A stretch of 16,171 nt of DNA from an uncultured Oscillospiraceae bacterium (GTDB taxonomy: Bacteria; Bacillota; Clostridia; Oscillospirales; Oscillospiraceae): assembly GCA_910585155.1 (NCBI GenBank), contig CAJUEC010000046.1:1-16171 (forward strand), read 5' to 3'. Under the pieces are notes generated by a model. It was not told the origin of the DNA and did no database searches. It worked only from the letters and a program-made list of their open reading frames with translations. The position numbers and the translations under genes were made by a program. Below are positions 5,494 to 13,654 of the stretch, piece after piece; position 1 is the stretch's first letter, and every line of letters begins with the position of its first letter.

Positions 5494-6288
5494 TTACGCC
5501 GCCTGATTCAGCCGGACCCACAGCGCCATCAGCGCCAGGATCAGCGGATAATAGGCGTAGTAGGCGTATTTGCCCAGCCTGCTGCCTCCGGCGGCGCGCT
5601 CGCCATTGCACAGGGAGATGAGGATAAACCCCATGGAGGCGGTCATATACACCAGGCTCACCCCCACCCCGGCGATGAGGCTTACCGTCCGCCGCCCGCG
5701 CAGGAGAAAAAGCACCGAGGCGATCAGGACAAACCCCCAGCCGAATTGGACGCGGAGGAGGACGGCCCACAGGCACCCGCCCACCGCAGCCAGCACGCTG
5801 AACACATAGGTTTTCATCCCCTGGCCCTCCGCGCGCTTCATCAGCCACAGGGTGATGAGGGCGATGAATACGCCCCACAGGGTGTTTTGGGTGCTCCAGT
5901 CCCACGGCCGCCCCAGCACCGCCAAATCGTAGGGCACCTCAGAAATCAGGGCAAAGGCCAGCACCGACAGGGCGTATTTTCCCATATTGGAGGTGTGCTT
6001 CACCCCCTGCACCAGCAGATAGGCGTAGATGGAGATGGCGATCATGCCGATGATTTCCGCCAGGGAGGCGATGCTGGCCCACAGCATGGCCTGGGCGTCC
6101 CCGCCCAGCAGGTCGTTGAGCTGCTGGGGGGTGTAGCTGGGCACGTGGAGAATGCCGTTCTGGATCACCGCGGTGCTGAAAAAATAGAGGGTCAGCAGAA
6201 TTGTCCCGGCGATCTTCAGGGTGTTGGTGGTAATTTTGGGGAACACGGATTTCCGTTGGCGCAATGCGTTGTCACATTCCATTGGCAT
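5494..6288 (-). CDS. TraX-family polytopic membrane protein
   Basis: This 264-aa, very hydrophobic protein has about eight predicted membrane helices. The TraX family pattern is clear: IGMIAISIYAYLLVQG, then KYALSVLAFALISEVPYDLA, a QNTLWGVFIAL segment, and a C-terminal KYAYYAYYPLILALMAL. TraX of the F plasmid acetylates pilin; chromosomal homologues in Firmicutes have no established role. The N-terminal helix normally ends in a DHIG-type motif. Here that place reads TLYFFSTAVIQNG, so the usual Asp-His is missing. I chose the ATG at 6288 because GGAGG lies 9 nt upstream inside the lacI end. It overlaps the lacI stop by 17 nt, which implies translational coupling. Its place between a sugar regulator and a GH13 enzyme is curious; a role in cell-surface glycan acylation is only a guess. 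Confidence 0.78.
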   Translation of the reverse strand: MPMECDNALRQRKSVFPKITTNTLKIAGTILLTLYFFSTAVIQNGILHVPSYTPQQLNDLLGGDAQAMLWASIASLAEIIGMIAISIYAYLLVQGVKHTSNMGKYALSVLAFALISEVPYDLAVLGRPWDWSTQNTLWGVFIALITLWLMKRAEGQGMKTYVFSVLAAVGGCLWAVLLRVQFGWGFVLIASVLFLLRGRRTVSLIAGVGVSLVYMTASMGFILISLCNGERAAGGSRLGKYAYYAYYPLILALMALWVRLNQAA

Positions 6289-7312
6289 CGAGAGGTTCCT
6301 CCTTGGACTGGGGTGTAAGAACTTGGTCCTGCCCAGGGGCAGGGCCGGTGGAGCCCCGGACAATCAGCGGGGCCCGCAGGTGGATGGAGTCGATTTCCAC
6401 GCTGTTGAGCAGGCAGGACAGGGCGTAATACCCGCATTTGCCCAGGGCGAGCCGGTCCTGCCGGACGGTGGTAAGGGGGGGGGTCATGTAGGCGGCGAGG
6501 GGCTGGTCGTCAAAGCCCACGATGCTCACATCCTTGGGAATATTCAGGCGGCGGTCATAGCACTCCGTGTAGGCCGCCACGGCCCGGCTGTCATCGGAGC
6601 ACAGAATGGCTGTGGCCCCTCGTTCGATGAGCTTGGGGAGATATTTCCGCGTGGATTCCGCCACGTAATACCCCATGCCGATCAGCTCCGGATCCACCGG
6701 CAGGCCGCACTCCTCCAGGGCGCCGCAATAGGCGCTGTACCGCTCTTTCAGCACATAGGACTCCAGAGGGCCGCAGAGCAGGCCGATGCGCCGGTGGCCC
6801 AGGCCGCAGAGGTGGTGCACCGCCGCCAGCAGCCCGCCGGCGTTGTTGCAGCTCACCGAAGCCATGTAGGGGTTCTCCTTGATGCAGTTGTCATAGAGGA
6901 CGGTGGGAATGGGGACAGTGCGGAATTCCTCCATCCAGGGGTCCAGCAGGGAGAAGCCCAGCACAAACGCCCCCCGCCAGCCCCCGTGTGACATGAACTG
7001 CTGATAAGTGGTGCCGCGCTGGTATTCCTCGGTAAGGGGCACCACGTCAACCGCAAAGCCCTCCGACCGGGCCATCTCCTGAAAGCCCGCGACAAAGTCA
7101 TAGCCGAATTGGTTGGGGTCCTGGTATCCCATGTTCTCGACGAGGATGCACAGCTTTTTTGGCCCCCGCCGGCCGGAATAGCCCAGCTCGGCGGCGGTTT
7201 CCAGTATCTTCAGGCGCAGCTCCTCGCTCACGTCGGAAGCGTTGTTCAACCCCTTGGAGACGGTGCTCTTGGATATGCCCAGCTTGGCCGCGATGTCGTT
7301 TAAAGTGACCAT
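6272..7312 (-). CDS. LacI-family transcriptional regulator of the maltodextrin locus
   Basis: This 346-aa repressor has an N-terminal LacI helix-turn-helix (VTLNDIAAKLGISKSTVSKG, residues 2-21), a hinge at about 45-60 and a periplasmic-binding-protein-like sugar domain. That domain includes GHRRIGLLCGP, AILCSDDSRAVAA and DVSIVGFDDQPLAAYMTPPLTTV, all typical of the family. The open frame extends 152 codons further upstream, but the ATG at 7312 matches the family N-terminus and has GGGAGG 5 nt before it. It is divergent from the sugar-binding-protein gene. The shared 455-bp region carries several TTTCGAAA palindromes, so it probably represses both directions until a maltodextrin-type inducer binds. 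Which sugar induces it is not visible. Confidence 0.92.
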   Translation of the reverse strand: MVTLNDIAAKLGISKSTVSKGLNNASDVSEELRLKILETAAELGYSGRRGPKKLCILVENMGYQDPNQFGYDFVAGFQEMARSEGFAVDVVPLTEEYQRGTTYQQFMSHGGWRGAFVLGFSLLDPWMEEFRTVPIPTVLYDNCIKENPYMASVSCNNAGGLLAAVHHLCGLGHRRIGLLCGPLESYVLKERYSAYCGALEECGLPVDPELIGMGYYVAESTRKYLPKLIERGATAILCSDDSRAVAAYTECYDRRLNIPKDVSIVGFDDQPLAAYMTPPLTTVRQDRLALGKCGYYALSCLLNSVEIDSIHLRAPLIVRGSTGPAPGQDQVLTPQSKEEPLDANGM

Positions 7313-7387
7313 GGAGACCTCCCTTCCCGCAGGCTGTCCGGGGACAGCCGCGCCGCGTTCCAGATCGTGGACCTGATGTGTGCAGTT

Positions 7388-7416
7388 ATTATACCAGTGC
7401 GGAGGCGAAAAAGCAA
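7388..7416 (-). promoter_or_regulatory. Promoter of the lacI operon
   Basis: On the minus strand TTGCTT (7411-7416) and a perfect TATAAT (7388-7393) are separated by 17 bp, about 75 bp upstream of the lacI start. The palindrome at 7421-7432 abuts the -35, which suggests autoregulation. Confidence 0.7.
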
Positions 7417-7420
7417 CGCT

Positions 7421-7432
7421 TGTTTCGAAACA
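7421..7432. promoter_or_regulatory. Putative LacI-family operator, lacI side
   Basis: TGTTTCGAAACA is a perfect 12-bp palindrome with a central CpG, the usual LacI-family operator form. It lies next to the lacI -35 box. Confidence 0.55.
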
Positions 7433-7488
7433 TCGAAAAAGGCTCTGGGAGGGCGGAAGTAAGCCAACGCGGCGCTTCCCGGATGAAG

Positions 7489-7498
7489 TTTTCGAAAA
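7489..7498. promoter_or_regulatory. Putative LacI-family operator, middle of the divergent region
   Basis: TTTTCGAAAA is a perfect palindrome with the same TTTCGAAA core. Imperfect copies (CTCGAAAAA, AGTTTCGAT) follow within 30 bp. It may support looping between the lacI and malE sites. The surrounding 7433-7610 holds no gene. Confidence 0.4.
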
Positions 7499-7610
7499 TC
7501 TCGAAAAATAAGTTTCGATTCTGGATTTTTCGGCGGAGAGAATTGGCGTTATGCACAAAGGAAAAAAGAGGAAGGCGGGAGAAAGTTTGGAGTTATTACG
7601 AATTTTCTCC

Positions 7611-7639
7611 TTGACAATCCCCATCTGGTGTGCTACTCT
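7611..7639 (+). promoter_or_regulatory. Promoter of the sugar ABC transporter operon
   Basis: A perfect TTGACA (7611-7616), a 17-bp spacer and TACTCT (7634-7639) form a strong sigma-A promoter about 120 bp upstream of the binding-protein start. Two TTTCGAAA palindromes lie in the transcribed leader, placed to block elongation or promoter clearance. Confidence 0.8.
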
Positions 7640-7647
7640 CGTCATTA

Positions 7648-7672
7648 GCAAAACTTTTCGAAACATTGTTTT
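7648..7672. promoter_or_regulatory. Putative LacI-family operator downstream of the malE -10
   Basis: An imperfect palindrome is centred on TTTCGAAA (7656-7663), with outer CAAAAC and GTTTTG arms. It starts 9 bp after the -10 box, so a bound repressor would cover the transcription start. Confidence 0.55.
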
Positions 7673-7710
7673 GACGATGGCGGACACCGGGGACAATTCC
7701 TGGATTTGAA

Positions 7711-7726
7711 AAAGTTTCGAAACTTT
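7711..7726. promoter_or_regulatory. Putative LacI-family operator, perfect 16-bp palindrome
   Basis: AAAGTTTCGAAACTTT is a perfect 16-bp palindrome in the leader, 41 bp upstream of the malE start. It is the best copy of the repeated TTTCGAAA motif in the window. Confidence 0.65.
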
Positions 7727-7767
7727 GTTGAGAGAAGTGAGCTTGAAATGAAAAGGAGGAATCTTCA

Positions 7768-9054
7768 ATGAAAAGAAAAACGTTAGCTCTGCTCCTGGCC
7801 GGTGCGATGACCTTAAGCCTGCTGGCAGGCTGCGGCAAGGACAGCGGCAGCACGCCGAGCAGCAACCCCGGCGGCACCCCCTCCGACAGCGGCGGCTCCG
7901 GTGAGGTCACCGACATCACCCTCAAGGTGTGGTGCCCCTCCAACCAGATTGACACCGGCATCATGGCCGAGCAGCAGAAGGCGTTCCAGGCGGAGCATCC
8001 CGAGTGGAACATCACCTGGGACACCACCGCCGTGGGCGAGGACACCTGCCAGGAGAGCGTGTTGCGCGATGTAGAGGCCGCGGCCGACGTGTTCTTCTTC
8101 GCCAACGACCAGCTGCCCGACCTGGTGAGCGCGGGCGCCATCGCCCAGCTGGGCGGCTCCGCCGCCGAGATGGTGAACTCCACCATGGCCCCGGCCGTCA
8201 TCGACACCGCCATGTCCGACGGCAAGCTCTACGCCATCCCCTTCACCCACAACACCTTCTTCATGTACTATGACAAGAGCCTGCTCAGCGAGGATCAGGT
8301 CAAGTCCATGGAGGGCATCATGGGCGCGGAGACCGCCGACAACGTCTATAACTTCTACTTCGAGTCCTCCGGCGGCTGGAAGCTGGGCGCGTGGTACTAC
8401 GGCGCGGGCCTGCCCGTGTTCGGCCCCGACGGCAGCGACCTGAGCGCGGGCGTGGCCTGGAACAACGCCACCGGCCTGGCCGTCAGCAACTACCTCATCG
8501 ACCTGATCAACAACCCCAAGTGCGCGTATGACGGCGAGATCGCCGTGTCCGAGCTCATCGGCGACCACCGCCTGGGCGCCTGGTGGGACGGAGCCTGGAA
8601 CTACGATACCTACCACGATGTGCTGGGCGACGACCTGGGCATGGCCGTGATCCCCACCTTTAATCCCGACGGCACCGACTACCAGCTGCTGGGCTTCTAC
8701 GGCTCCAAGTGCATCGGCGTCAACGCCAAGTCCAAGAACCCCGCCGCCGCCGTGGCCTTCGCCGCCTTCCTGGGCAATGAGGCGAACCAGGTGCTGCGCT
8801 TTGAGAAGTCCGCCCAGATCCCCACCAACATGGCCGCCGCCGAGAGCGAGGCCGTGAAGTCCAACGCTCTGGCCACCGTTCTGGTGAACGAGTCCAACAA
8901 CTGCAGCGTGATGCAGCCCGTCAACACCACCTTCTCCGCCCGTTACTGGACCTATGCCGGCGCCATCCCCACCGAGATGCGCAGCGGCGCGATCAACAAG
9001 GACAACGTGCAGTCCAAGCTGGATACCTTTGTCGCCGCCATGACCGCAGAGTGA
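7768..9054 (+). CDS. malE: Sugar ABC transporter substrate-binding lipoprotein (MalE-like)
   Basis: This 428-aa extracellular solute-binding protein begins with a lipoprotein signal peptide: a KRK n-region, a hydrophobic core and the lipobox LLAGC with Cys22 as the lipidated residue. A Gly/Ser/Thr/Pro-rich linker follows (about 26-45), then a family-1-type binding fold with DITLKVWCPSNQ at its start, SDGKLYAIPF and AAVAFAAFLGNEANQ. The ATG at 7768 has AAAAGGAGG at 8 nt. It is the first gene of the transporter operon and is driven by a strong promoter with LacI-type operators. Maltodextrin binding is inferred from the neighbouring glucan enzymes, not from binding residues. Strong C-ending codon bias agrees with high expression. 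Confidence 0.9.
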   Translation: MKRKTLALLLAGAMTLSLLAGCGKDSGSTPSSNPGGTPSDSGGSGEVTDITLKVWCPSNQIDTGIMAEQQKAFQAEHPEWNITWDTTAVGEDTCQESVLRDVEAAADVFFFANDQLPDLVSAGAIAQLGGSAAEMVNSTMAPAVIDTAMSDGKLYAIPFTHNTFFMYYDKSLLSEDQVKSMEGIMGAETADNVYNFYFESSGGWKLGAWYYGAGLPVFGPDGSDLSAGVAWNNATGLAVSNYLIDLINNPKCAYDGEIAVSELIGDHRLGAWWDGAWNYDTYHDVLGDDLGMAVIPTFNPDGTDYQLLGFYGSKCIGVNAKSKNPAAAVAFAAFLGNEANQVLRFEKSAQIPTNMAAAESEAVKSNALATVLVNESNNCSVMQPVNTTFSARYWTYAGAIPTEMRSGAINKDNVQSKLDTFVAAMTAE

Positions 9055-9079
9055 GGCTCCCCAGCATGAATTTAATATC

Positions 9080-9127
9080 GGATGAAAATGCCATGGCATT
9101 TTCATCCGTGTAGGCCAGCCTACACGG
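9080..9127 (+). repeat. Two adjacent hairpins after malE
   Basis: A perfect 28-bp palindrome (9080-9107, centred on GCCATGGC) shares two bases with a second stem-loop, CCGTGTAGGC with GCCTACACGG (9106-9127). No U-run follows. They probably protect the malE mRNA 3' end or attenuate read-through, keeping the binding protein more abundant than the permeases. Confidence 0.7.
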
Positions 9128-9163
9128 AATGTCTGATACGTACAAAATTCACATGTCCATAAG

Positions 9164-9197
9164 GCGGCGGGGCGCTGCTGCTGCGGCGCCCCGCCGC
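9164..9197 (+). repeat. GC-rich stem-loop before malF
   Basis: GCGGCGGGGCGC and GCGCCCCGCCGC form a perfect 12-bp stem around a 10-nt loop, without a following U-run. It ends 31 bp before the malF start, so it could lower read-through or hinder initiation at malF. Confidence 0.65.
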
Positions 9198-9228
9198 GAT
9201 CCAAAAACAGGGGGGAGCGAGAAAATCT

Positions 9229-10638
9229 ATGGAGACGAAAAGCAAGACTCCGCACACCGACGCGCCGGCGCGGATCACCGTGCTGCCAAACACGGCGCGT
9301 CCCTTACAGGTGATCCGTGAGAGCGACGCCATTTCCAAGCTGTCCCTTCTCATCTTTGGTCTGGGCAACCTGGTCAACAGGCAGATTTGCCGCGGCCTCA
9401 TTCTGCTGGCCGTTGAGGTGGGCTACATCGCCTATATGGTTGCCTTCGGCGCTGCGGCCATGGGGGATTTCTTCACCCTGGGCACCACGCTCCAGGAAGA
9501 GGTCTGGAGCGACGCTCTTGGCATCTTCGTGTACACCGACGGCGACAACTCTATGCTGTGTATGCTGTACGGCGTCATTACCATTGTGCTGACGGCCATT
9601 GTCATCGCCGTGGCCTACATGTCCCTGAAAAGCGCCTACTGCACCCAGAAGCGCAAGGAGCGGGGGATGCACATTCCCACCTTCCGGGACGACCTGCACT
9701 CCCTGCTGGAGGAGAACATCCACGGCCTTCTGATGGCGTTCCCCTCTTTCGGCATCCTGGCCTTTACCATCATCCCGCTGGTTTTCATGATCCTCATCGC
9801 GTTCACCAGCTATGACCGGGACCACCAGCCCCCCGGGAACCTGTTTGGGTGGGTGGGCCTGGCCAACTTCGCCCAGCTGTTCAGCGGCGGCAGCAAGCTG
9901 GCCGCCACCTTCTGGCCGGTGCTGGGCTGGACCCTGATTTGGGCCGTGTGCGCCACCTTCAGCAACTTCATCCTGGGCATGCTGCTGGCCCTGCTCATCA
10001 ACCGCAAGGGCACCCGCATCAAGGGGTTTTGGCGCTTTTTGTTTGTGCTGTCCATCGCCGTGCCCCAGTTCGTCACCCTGCTGAGCATGAGCACCATTTT
10101 CAACGCCAACGGCCCGGTGAACGTGATGCTGCGGGCCATCGGCCTGCTGGAGGCCACGGAGTCGGTCCCGTTCTTCACCGACGCGACCTACGCCAAGCTC
10201 ACCATCATCGGCATCAATATTTGGATCGGCATCCCGTATACCATGCTGTCCACCACCGGCATCCTGCAGAACATCCCCGTTGAGCTGTATGAGGCCGCCC
10301 GCATCGACGGCGCCAAGCCGCCCACCATCTTCCGCAAGATCACCCTGCCCTACATGATGTTCGTGATGACGCCCACCCTGATCACCTCCTTCACCGGGAA
10401 CATCAACAACTTCAACGTGATCTACCTGCTGACAGGGGGAGGGCCGGACTCCCTGGACTACTACTTCGCGGGCAAGACGGACCTTCTCATCACCTGGCTG
10501 TACCGGCTGACCATTACGCAGAAGGACTACAACCTGGGGTCGGTCATCGGCATCATGACCTTCCTTGTGCTGGCGGTCACATCGCTGCTTACCTACCACC
10601 AGACTGGCGCATACAAGGATGAGGGGGCGTTCCAATAA
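9229..10638 (+). CDS. malF: Sugar ABC transporter permease, MalF type
   Basis: This 469-aa inner-membrane permease has an N-terminal extension with two membrane segments (about 38-75 and 112-132), as often seen in Firmicutes MalF homologues. The core permease region follows from about residue 165. The EAA loop that contacts the ATPase reads YEAARIDGAKPPTIFRKITL (354-373). GGGGGAG lies 11 nt before the ATG. The stop overlaps the malG start by one base (TAATG), so the two are translationally coupled. It pairs with MalG to form the channel. No ATP-binding subunit is encoded nearby, so a shared MsmX/MalK-type ATPase elsewhere must power it (inference). Confidence 0.92.
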   Translation: METKSKTPHTDAPARITVLPNTARPLQVIRESDAISKLSLLIFGLGNLVNRQICRGLILLAVEVGYIAYMVAFGAAAMGDFFTLGTTLQEEVWSDALGIFVYTDGDNSMLCMLYGVITIVLTAIVIAVAYMSLKSAYCTQKRKERGMHIPTFRDDLHSLLEENIHGLLMAFPSFGILAFTIIPLVFMILIAFTSYDRDHQPPGNLFGWVGLANFAQLFSGGSKLAATFWPVLGWTLIWAVCATFSNFILGMLLALLINRKGTRIKGFWRFLFVLSIAVPQFVTLLSMSTIFNANGPVNVMLRAIGLLEATESVPFFTDATYAKLTIIGINIWIGIPYTMLSTTGILQNIPVELYEAARIDGAKPPTIFRKITLPYMMFVMTPTLITSFTGNINNFNVIYLLTGGGPDSLDYYFAGKTDLLITWLYRLTITQKDYNLGSVIGIMTFLVLAVTSLLTYHQTGAYKDEGAFQ

Positions 10639-11492
10639 TGAAACAAAGAAGACTGATTTCCAACACGCTTTGCCACGTGCTGCTGGCTGTGCTCGGCTTC
10701 ATCTGGGTGCTGCCCATCTTCTATGTCATTTTGACCGCGTTTCGGGCGGAAACAGGCTCTTATAAGAGCTATATCTTCCCCAAGAGCTATACTTTGGACA
10801 ACTTTATCAACCTGATCAACACCAGCAGCAGCATCATTGACTTCAAGCGCTGGTTCCTGAACACCCTGATCATCGCCATTTTCAGTACCATCATTGCCGC
10901 GTTCTTCACCGTCTGCGTGGCCTACTGCATGAGCCGCCTGCGCTTCCGCCTGCGCAAGCCCTTTATGAACCTGGCCATGATCCTGGGGATGTTCCCCGGT
11001 TTCATGTCCATGATCGCTGTGTATTACATCCTCAAGGGCCTGGGCTTCCTGGAGACCGGCGTGCTGAAGCAGGTGGCGCTTGTCCTGGTCTATTCCGGGG
11101 GAGCGGGGCTGGGCTTCTACATCGCCAAGGGCTTTTTGGACACCATCCCGAAGGCCATTGACGAGGCCGCTTACATCGACGGCGCCACCAAGTGGCAGAC
11201 CCTGATTCACGTCACCCTGCCCCTGTCCAAGCCCATCATCACCTACACCCTGCTGACCGCCTTCATGGCCCCCTGGGTGGACTATATCTTCGCCAAGGTC
11301 ATTATGGGCAGCGACACCCAGTACTACACCATCGCCATCGGGCTGTGGACCATGCTGCAAAAGGAGTATATTGAGACCTATTATACCCAGTTCTACGCCG
11401 GCTGCGTCCTGATCTCCATCCCCATCGCGATTTTGTTTATCCTGACGCAGAAATATTATGTGGAGGGTGTGTCCGGGGCTGTGAAGGGCTGA
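10638..11492 (+). CDS. malG: Sugar ABC transporter permease, MalG type
   Basis: This 284-aa permease has about six membrane helices, the usual MalG length. The EAA loop is DEAAYIDGATKWQTLIHVTL (175-194). An N-terminal helix (about 10-34) ends in the FYVILTAFR pattern, and the C-terminus reads QKYYVEGVSGAVKG, as in other MalG-type proteins. It starts within the malF stop codon (TAATG) and has only a weak ribosome site of its own, so it depends on coupling. It is the last gene of the transporter set; the pullulanase follows after 205 bp. Confidence 0.92.
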   Translation: MKQRRLISNTLCHVLLAVLGFIWVLPIFYVILTAFRAETGSYKSYIFPKSYTLDNFINLINTSSSIIDFKRWFLNTLIIAIFSTIIAAFFTVCVAYCMSRLRFRLRKPFMNLAMILGMFPGFMSMIAVYYILKGLGFLETGVLKQVALVLVYSGGAGLGFYIAKGFLDTIPKAIDEAAYIDGATKWQTLIHVTLPLSKPIITYTLLTAFMAPWVDYIFAKVIMGSDTQYYTIAIGLWTMLQKEYIETYYTQFYAGCVLISIPIAILFILTQKYYVEGVSGAVKG

Positions 11493-11579
11493 CGCCGCCC
11501 CGCCGTCCCGCGCCCCGCGAAAAGGGCGGGGAATACCTCGACAATTTACGGGCATGGCCCGCGCGCTCCCGGACCGCGG

Positions 11580-11600
11580 TATAATCATTCAACTTTCGAC
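11580..11600 (+). promoter_or_regulatory. Possible pulA promoter -10 with degenerate operator
   Basis: A perfect TATAAT (11580-11585) lies 112 bp upstream of the pulA start, but no -35 can be recognised at 16-18 bp. ACTTTCGACCTTG (11592-11604) downstream resembles half of the TTTCGAAA operators. Before it, a GC-rich inverted pair around 11500-11531 (CCCCGC/GGGCGGGG) may weakly terminate the malG message. Confidence 0.4.
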
Positions 11601-11697
11601 CTTGTGAGTTTTTGACTATATGGCGGCCTCATCGATGGAGCGGCGCGGGCTGTGCCCTCTTTCTATGCGCCGGCAAGGCGAGGAACGGAGGCAGATT

Positions 11698-13638
11698 GTG
11701 GAAGCGATGAAACAGACCGCATATGACAAGGGCTTTGACGCGCGGTACCGCTATGACGGCGGGGACCTGGGCTGCCTGTGCGGGCCGGGGCGCACCGTAT
11801 TCAAGCTGTGGAGCCCCGAGGCCCAGCGGGTGGAGCTGTCCCTGTACCGGGATGATACGTCCGGCGCGTATGAGGTCCTGCCGCTGGAGCGGGGGGACCG
11901 GGGCGTCTGGACGGCGGCGGTGGAGGAAAATCTCCACGGGACATACTACGACTACGCCGTTTGGACCGGCGGCGTCCGCCGGACCACCGCCGACCCCTAT
12001 GCCACGGCCTGCGGCCGCAACGGCGGGCGGAGCATGGCGGTGGAGCTGTCCCGCACCCACCCGGAGGGCTGGGACAGGGACCGCCCTCCCGCAGCCCAGC
12101 CGGAGCAGATCATCTACGAGCTGCATGTGAAGGACTTCTCCTTCGATCCGGACAGCGGGGTGCCCGCCCAGTACCGGGGGAAGTTCAAGGCGTTCTCCTG
12201 GCGGGACGAGCGGGGCCGGCTCCCGGTGTGCATGAAGCACCTGGCCGGCCTGGGGGTGACCCACGTCCAGCTGCTGCCCATTTTTGACTTCGGCTCGGTG
12301 GACGAGGGGGGCAGCGAGGAGCAGTTCAACTGGGGCTATGACCCGGTGAACTTCAATGTGCCCGAGGGCAGCTATACCACCGATCCCTCCGACGGCGCGG
12401 CCCGCGTCCGGGAGTGCAAGGAGATGATTCAGGCCCTCCACCAGAACGGCCTGCGGGTGGTGATGGACGTGGTGTATAACCACACCTACCGGGCCGACTC
12501 CTGGCTGGAGCGCAGCGCCCCGGGATACTATTACCGCAGGAACGGGGACGGCACCCTGTCCGACGGCTCCGCCTGCGGAAACGATGTCGCCGCGGGCCGG
12601 GCCATGGTGGACAATTACATCGTCAATTCCGTGCTGTACTGGGCCCGGGAGTACCACATCGACGGCTTCCGCTTCGATCTGATGGGCCTGCTGACGGTGG
12701 AGCTGATGAACCGGATCCGCGCCGAGCTGGACGCCGCCTTCGGCCCCGGCGAGAAGCTGATGTACGGCGAGCCCTGGCGGGCCCGGGAGTCCCCCATGGA
12801 GCCGGGCTCGCGCCCCGCGCTGAAGGACGCCCTGGCCCTGCTCCACCCAGACGTGGGCGTTTTCTGCGACCTGACCCGGGACGCCATCAAGGGAGACGCC
12901 TTTATCGAGCGCTCCCCCGGCTTTGTCAACGGCGGAGAGGGTCTGGAGGGGGACATCCTCCGGGCCGTCACCGGCTGGCGGGAGGGCTGGGGGGACTACA
13001 CCCCCCGGAGCTGCTCCCAAATTCTCAATTACATCTCCGCCCACGACAATTTCACCCTGTGGGATAAGCTGGTGATGTGCCTGGACGTGAACGGGGACGG
13101 AGCCGGTGCGGCGGACCTGGATGGGCTCTGGGCGGATGTGCTGGCCCAGAACAAGCTGGCGGCGTTCATCTGTTTCACCTGTCAGGGCAGATTGTTTTTC
13201 CAGGCCGGGGAGGAGTTTGGCCGCACTAAGCTGGGGGAGGGAAACAGCTTCCGCTCCCCGCCCCGGCTCAATATGCTGTGCTGGGAGCGGGCCCGCCGGT
13301 TTGAGGGCCTGACGGACTACTACCGCCAGCTCATCCGGCTGCGCAAATCCCTGCCGGGGCTGTGGGACAAATCCCCCGCCGCGGCGGAGCGGATCACCGC
13401 CCGGACCATCCACTGTCCCAAGGTGGTGTCCTTCCAGGTGGAGGGGGGCGGCCCTCTGGGGGAGCGGCTGCTGGTGGTTTACAACGCCTCGGACCAGCCC
13501 TTTTCCCTCCCCCTGCCCCAGGGGCGGTGGACCATCCGGGCGGACGGGCGGAACGCCGACCAGCGCCGCCGCGTGGAGCAAAAGGAGCTCGCCATTCCCC
13601 CGTGCAGCGGCGCGCTGCTCCTGCGGGAGGGAGATTGA
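11698..13638 (+). CDS. pulA: Type I pullulanase (GH13_14) with CBM48-type N-terminal domain
   Basis: This enzyme of about 646 aa hydrolyses alpha-1,6 branches in pullulan, glycogen or limit dextrins. An N-terminal CBM48-like domain (FKLWSPEAQRVELSLY, about 35-50) precedes the GH13 barrel. FNWGYDP (210-216) is the type I pullulanase signature. DVVYNH (257-262), GFRFDLMG with nucleophile Asp327, MYGEPW with Glu358 and ISAHDN with Asp450 complete the catalytic set. There is no signal peptide, so it is probably cytoplasmic. I chose the GTG at 11698 because CGGAGG lies 6 nt upstream; an ATG at 11707 is possible, and an ATG at 11620 is in frame but lacks a site. It is followed after 16 bp by the GH133 gene, forming a debranching operon. 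Confidence 0.92.
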   Translation: MEAMKQTAYDKGFDARYRYDGGDLGCLCGPGRTVFKLWSPEAQRVELSLYRDDTSGAYEVLPLERGDRGVWTAAVEENLHGTYYDYAVWTGGVRRTTADPYATACGRNGGRSMAVELSRTHPEGWDRDRPPAAQPEQIIYELHVKDFSFDPDSGVPAQYRGKFKAFSWRDERGRLPVCMKHLAGLGVTHVQLLPIFDFGSVDEGGSEEQFNWGYDPVNFNVPEGSYTTDPSDGAARVRECKEMIQALHQNGLRVVMDVVYNHTYRADSWLERSAPGYYYRRNGDGTLSDGSACGNDVAAGRAMVDNYIVNSVLYWAREYHIDGFRFDLMGLLTVELMNRIRAELDAAFGPGEKLMYGEPWRARESPMEPGSRPALKDALALLHPDVGVFCDLTRDAIKGDAFIERSPGFVNGGEGLEGDILRAVTGWREGWGDYTPRSCSQILNYISAHDNFTLWDKLVMCLDVNGDGAGAADLDGLWADVLAQNKLAAFICFTCQGRLFFQAGEEFGRTKLGEGNSFRSPPRLNMLCWERARRFEGLTDYYRQLIRLRKSLPGLWDKSPAAAERITARTIHCPKVVSFQVEGGGPLGERLLVVYNASDQPFSLPLPQGRWTIRADGRNADQRRRVEQKELAIPPCSGALLLREGD

Positions 13639-13654
13639 GGCAAGGGGTGCTTTT

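Noticed and set aside
7313..7768. N-terminal extension of the lacI reading frame by 152 codons
   Set aside because: The family starts at the helix-turn-helix. The ATG at 7312 has a good ribosome site, and the extension would cover both promoters and all operators.
11629..13581. 650-aa minus-strand open frame opposite pulA
   Set aside because: It has a Val/Gly/Pro/His-rich composition typical of the antisense of a GC-rich gene, no domain pattern, and is fully covered by the clear pullulanase.
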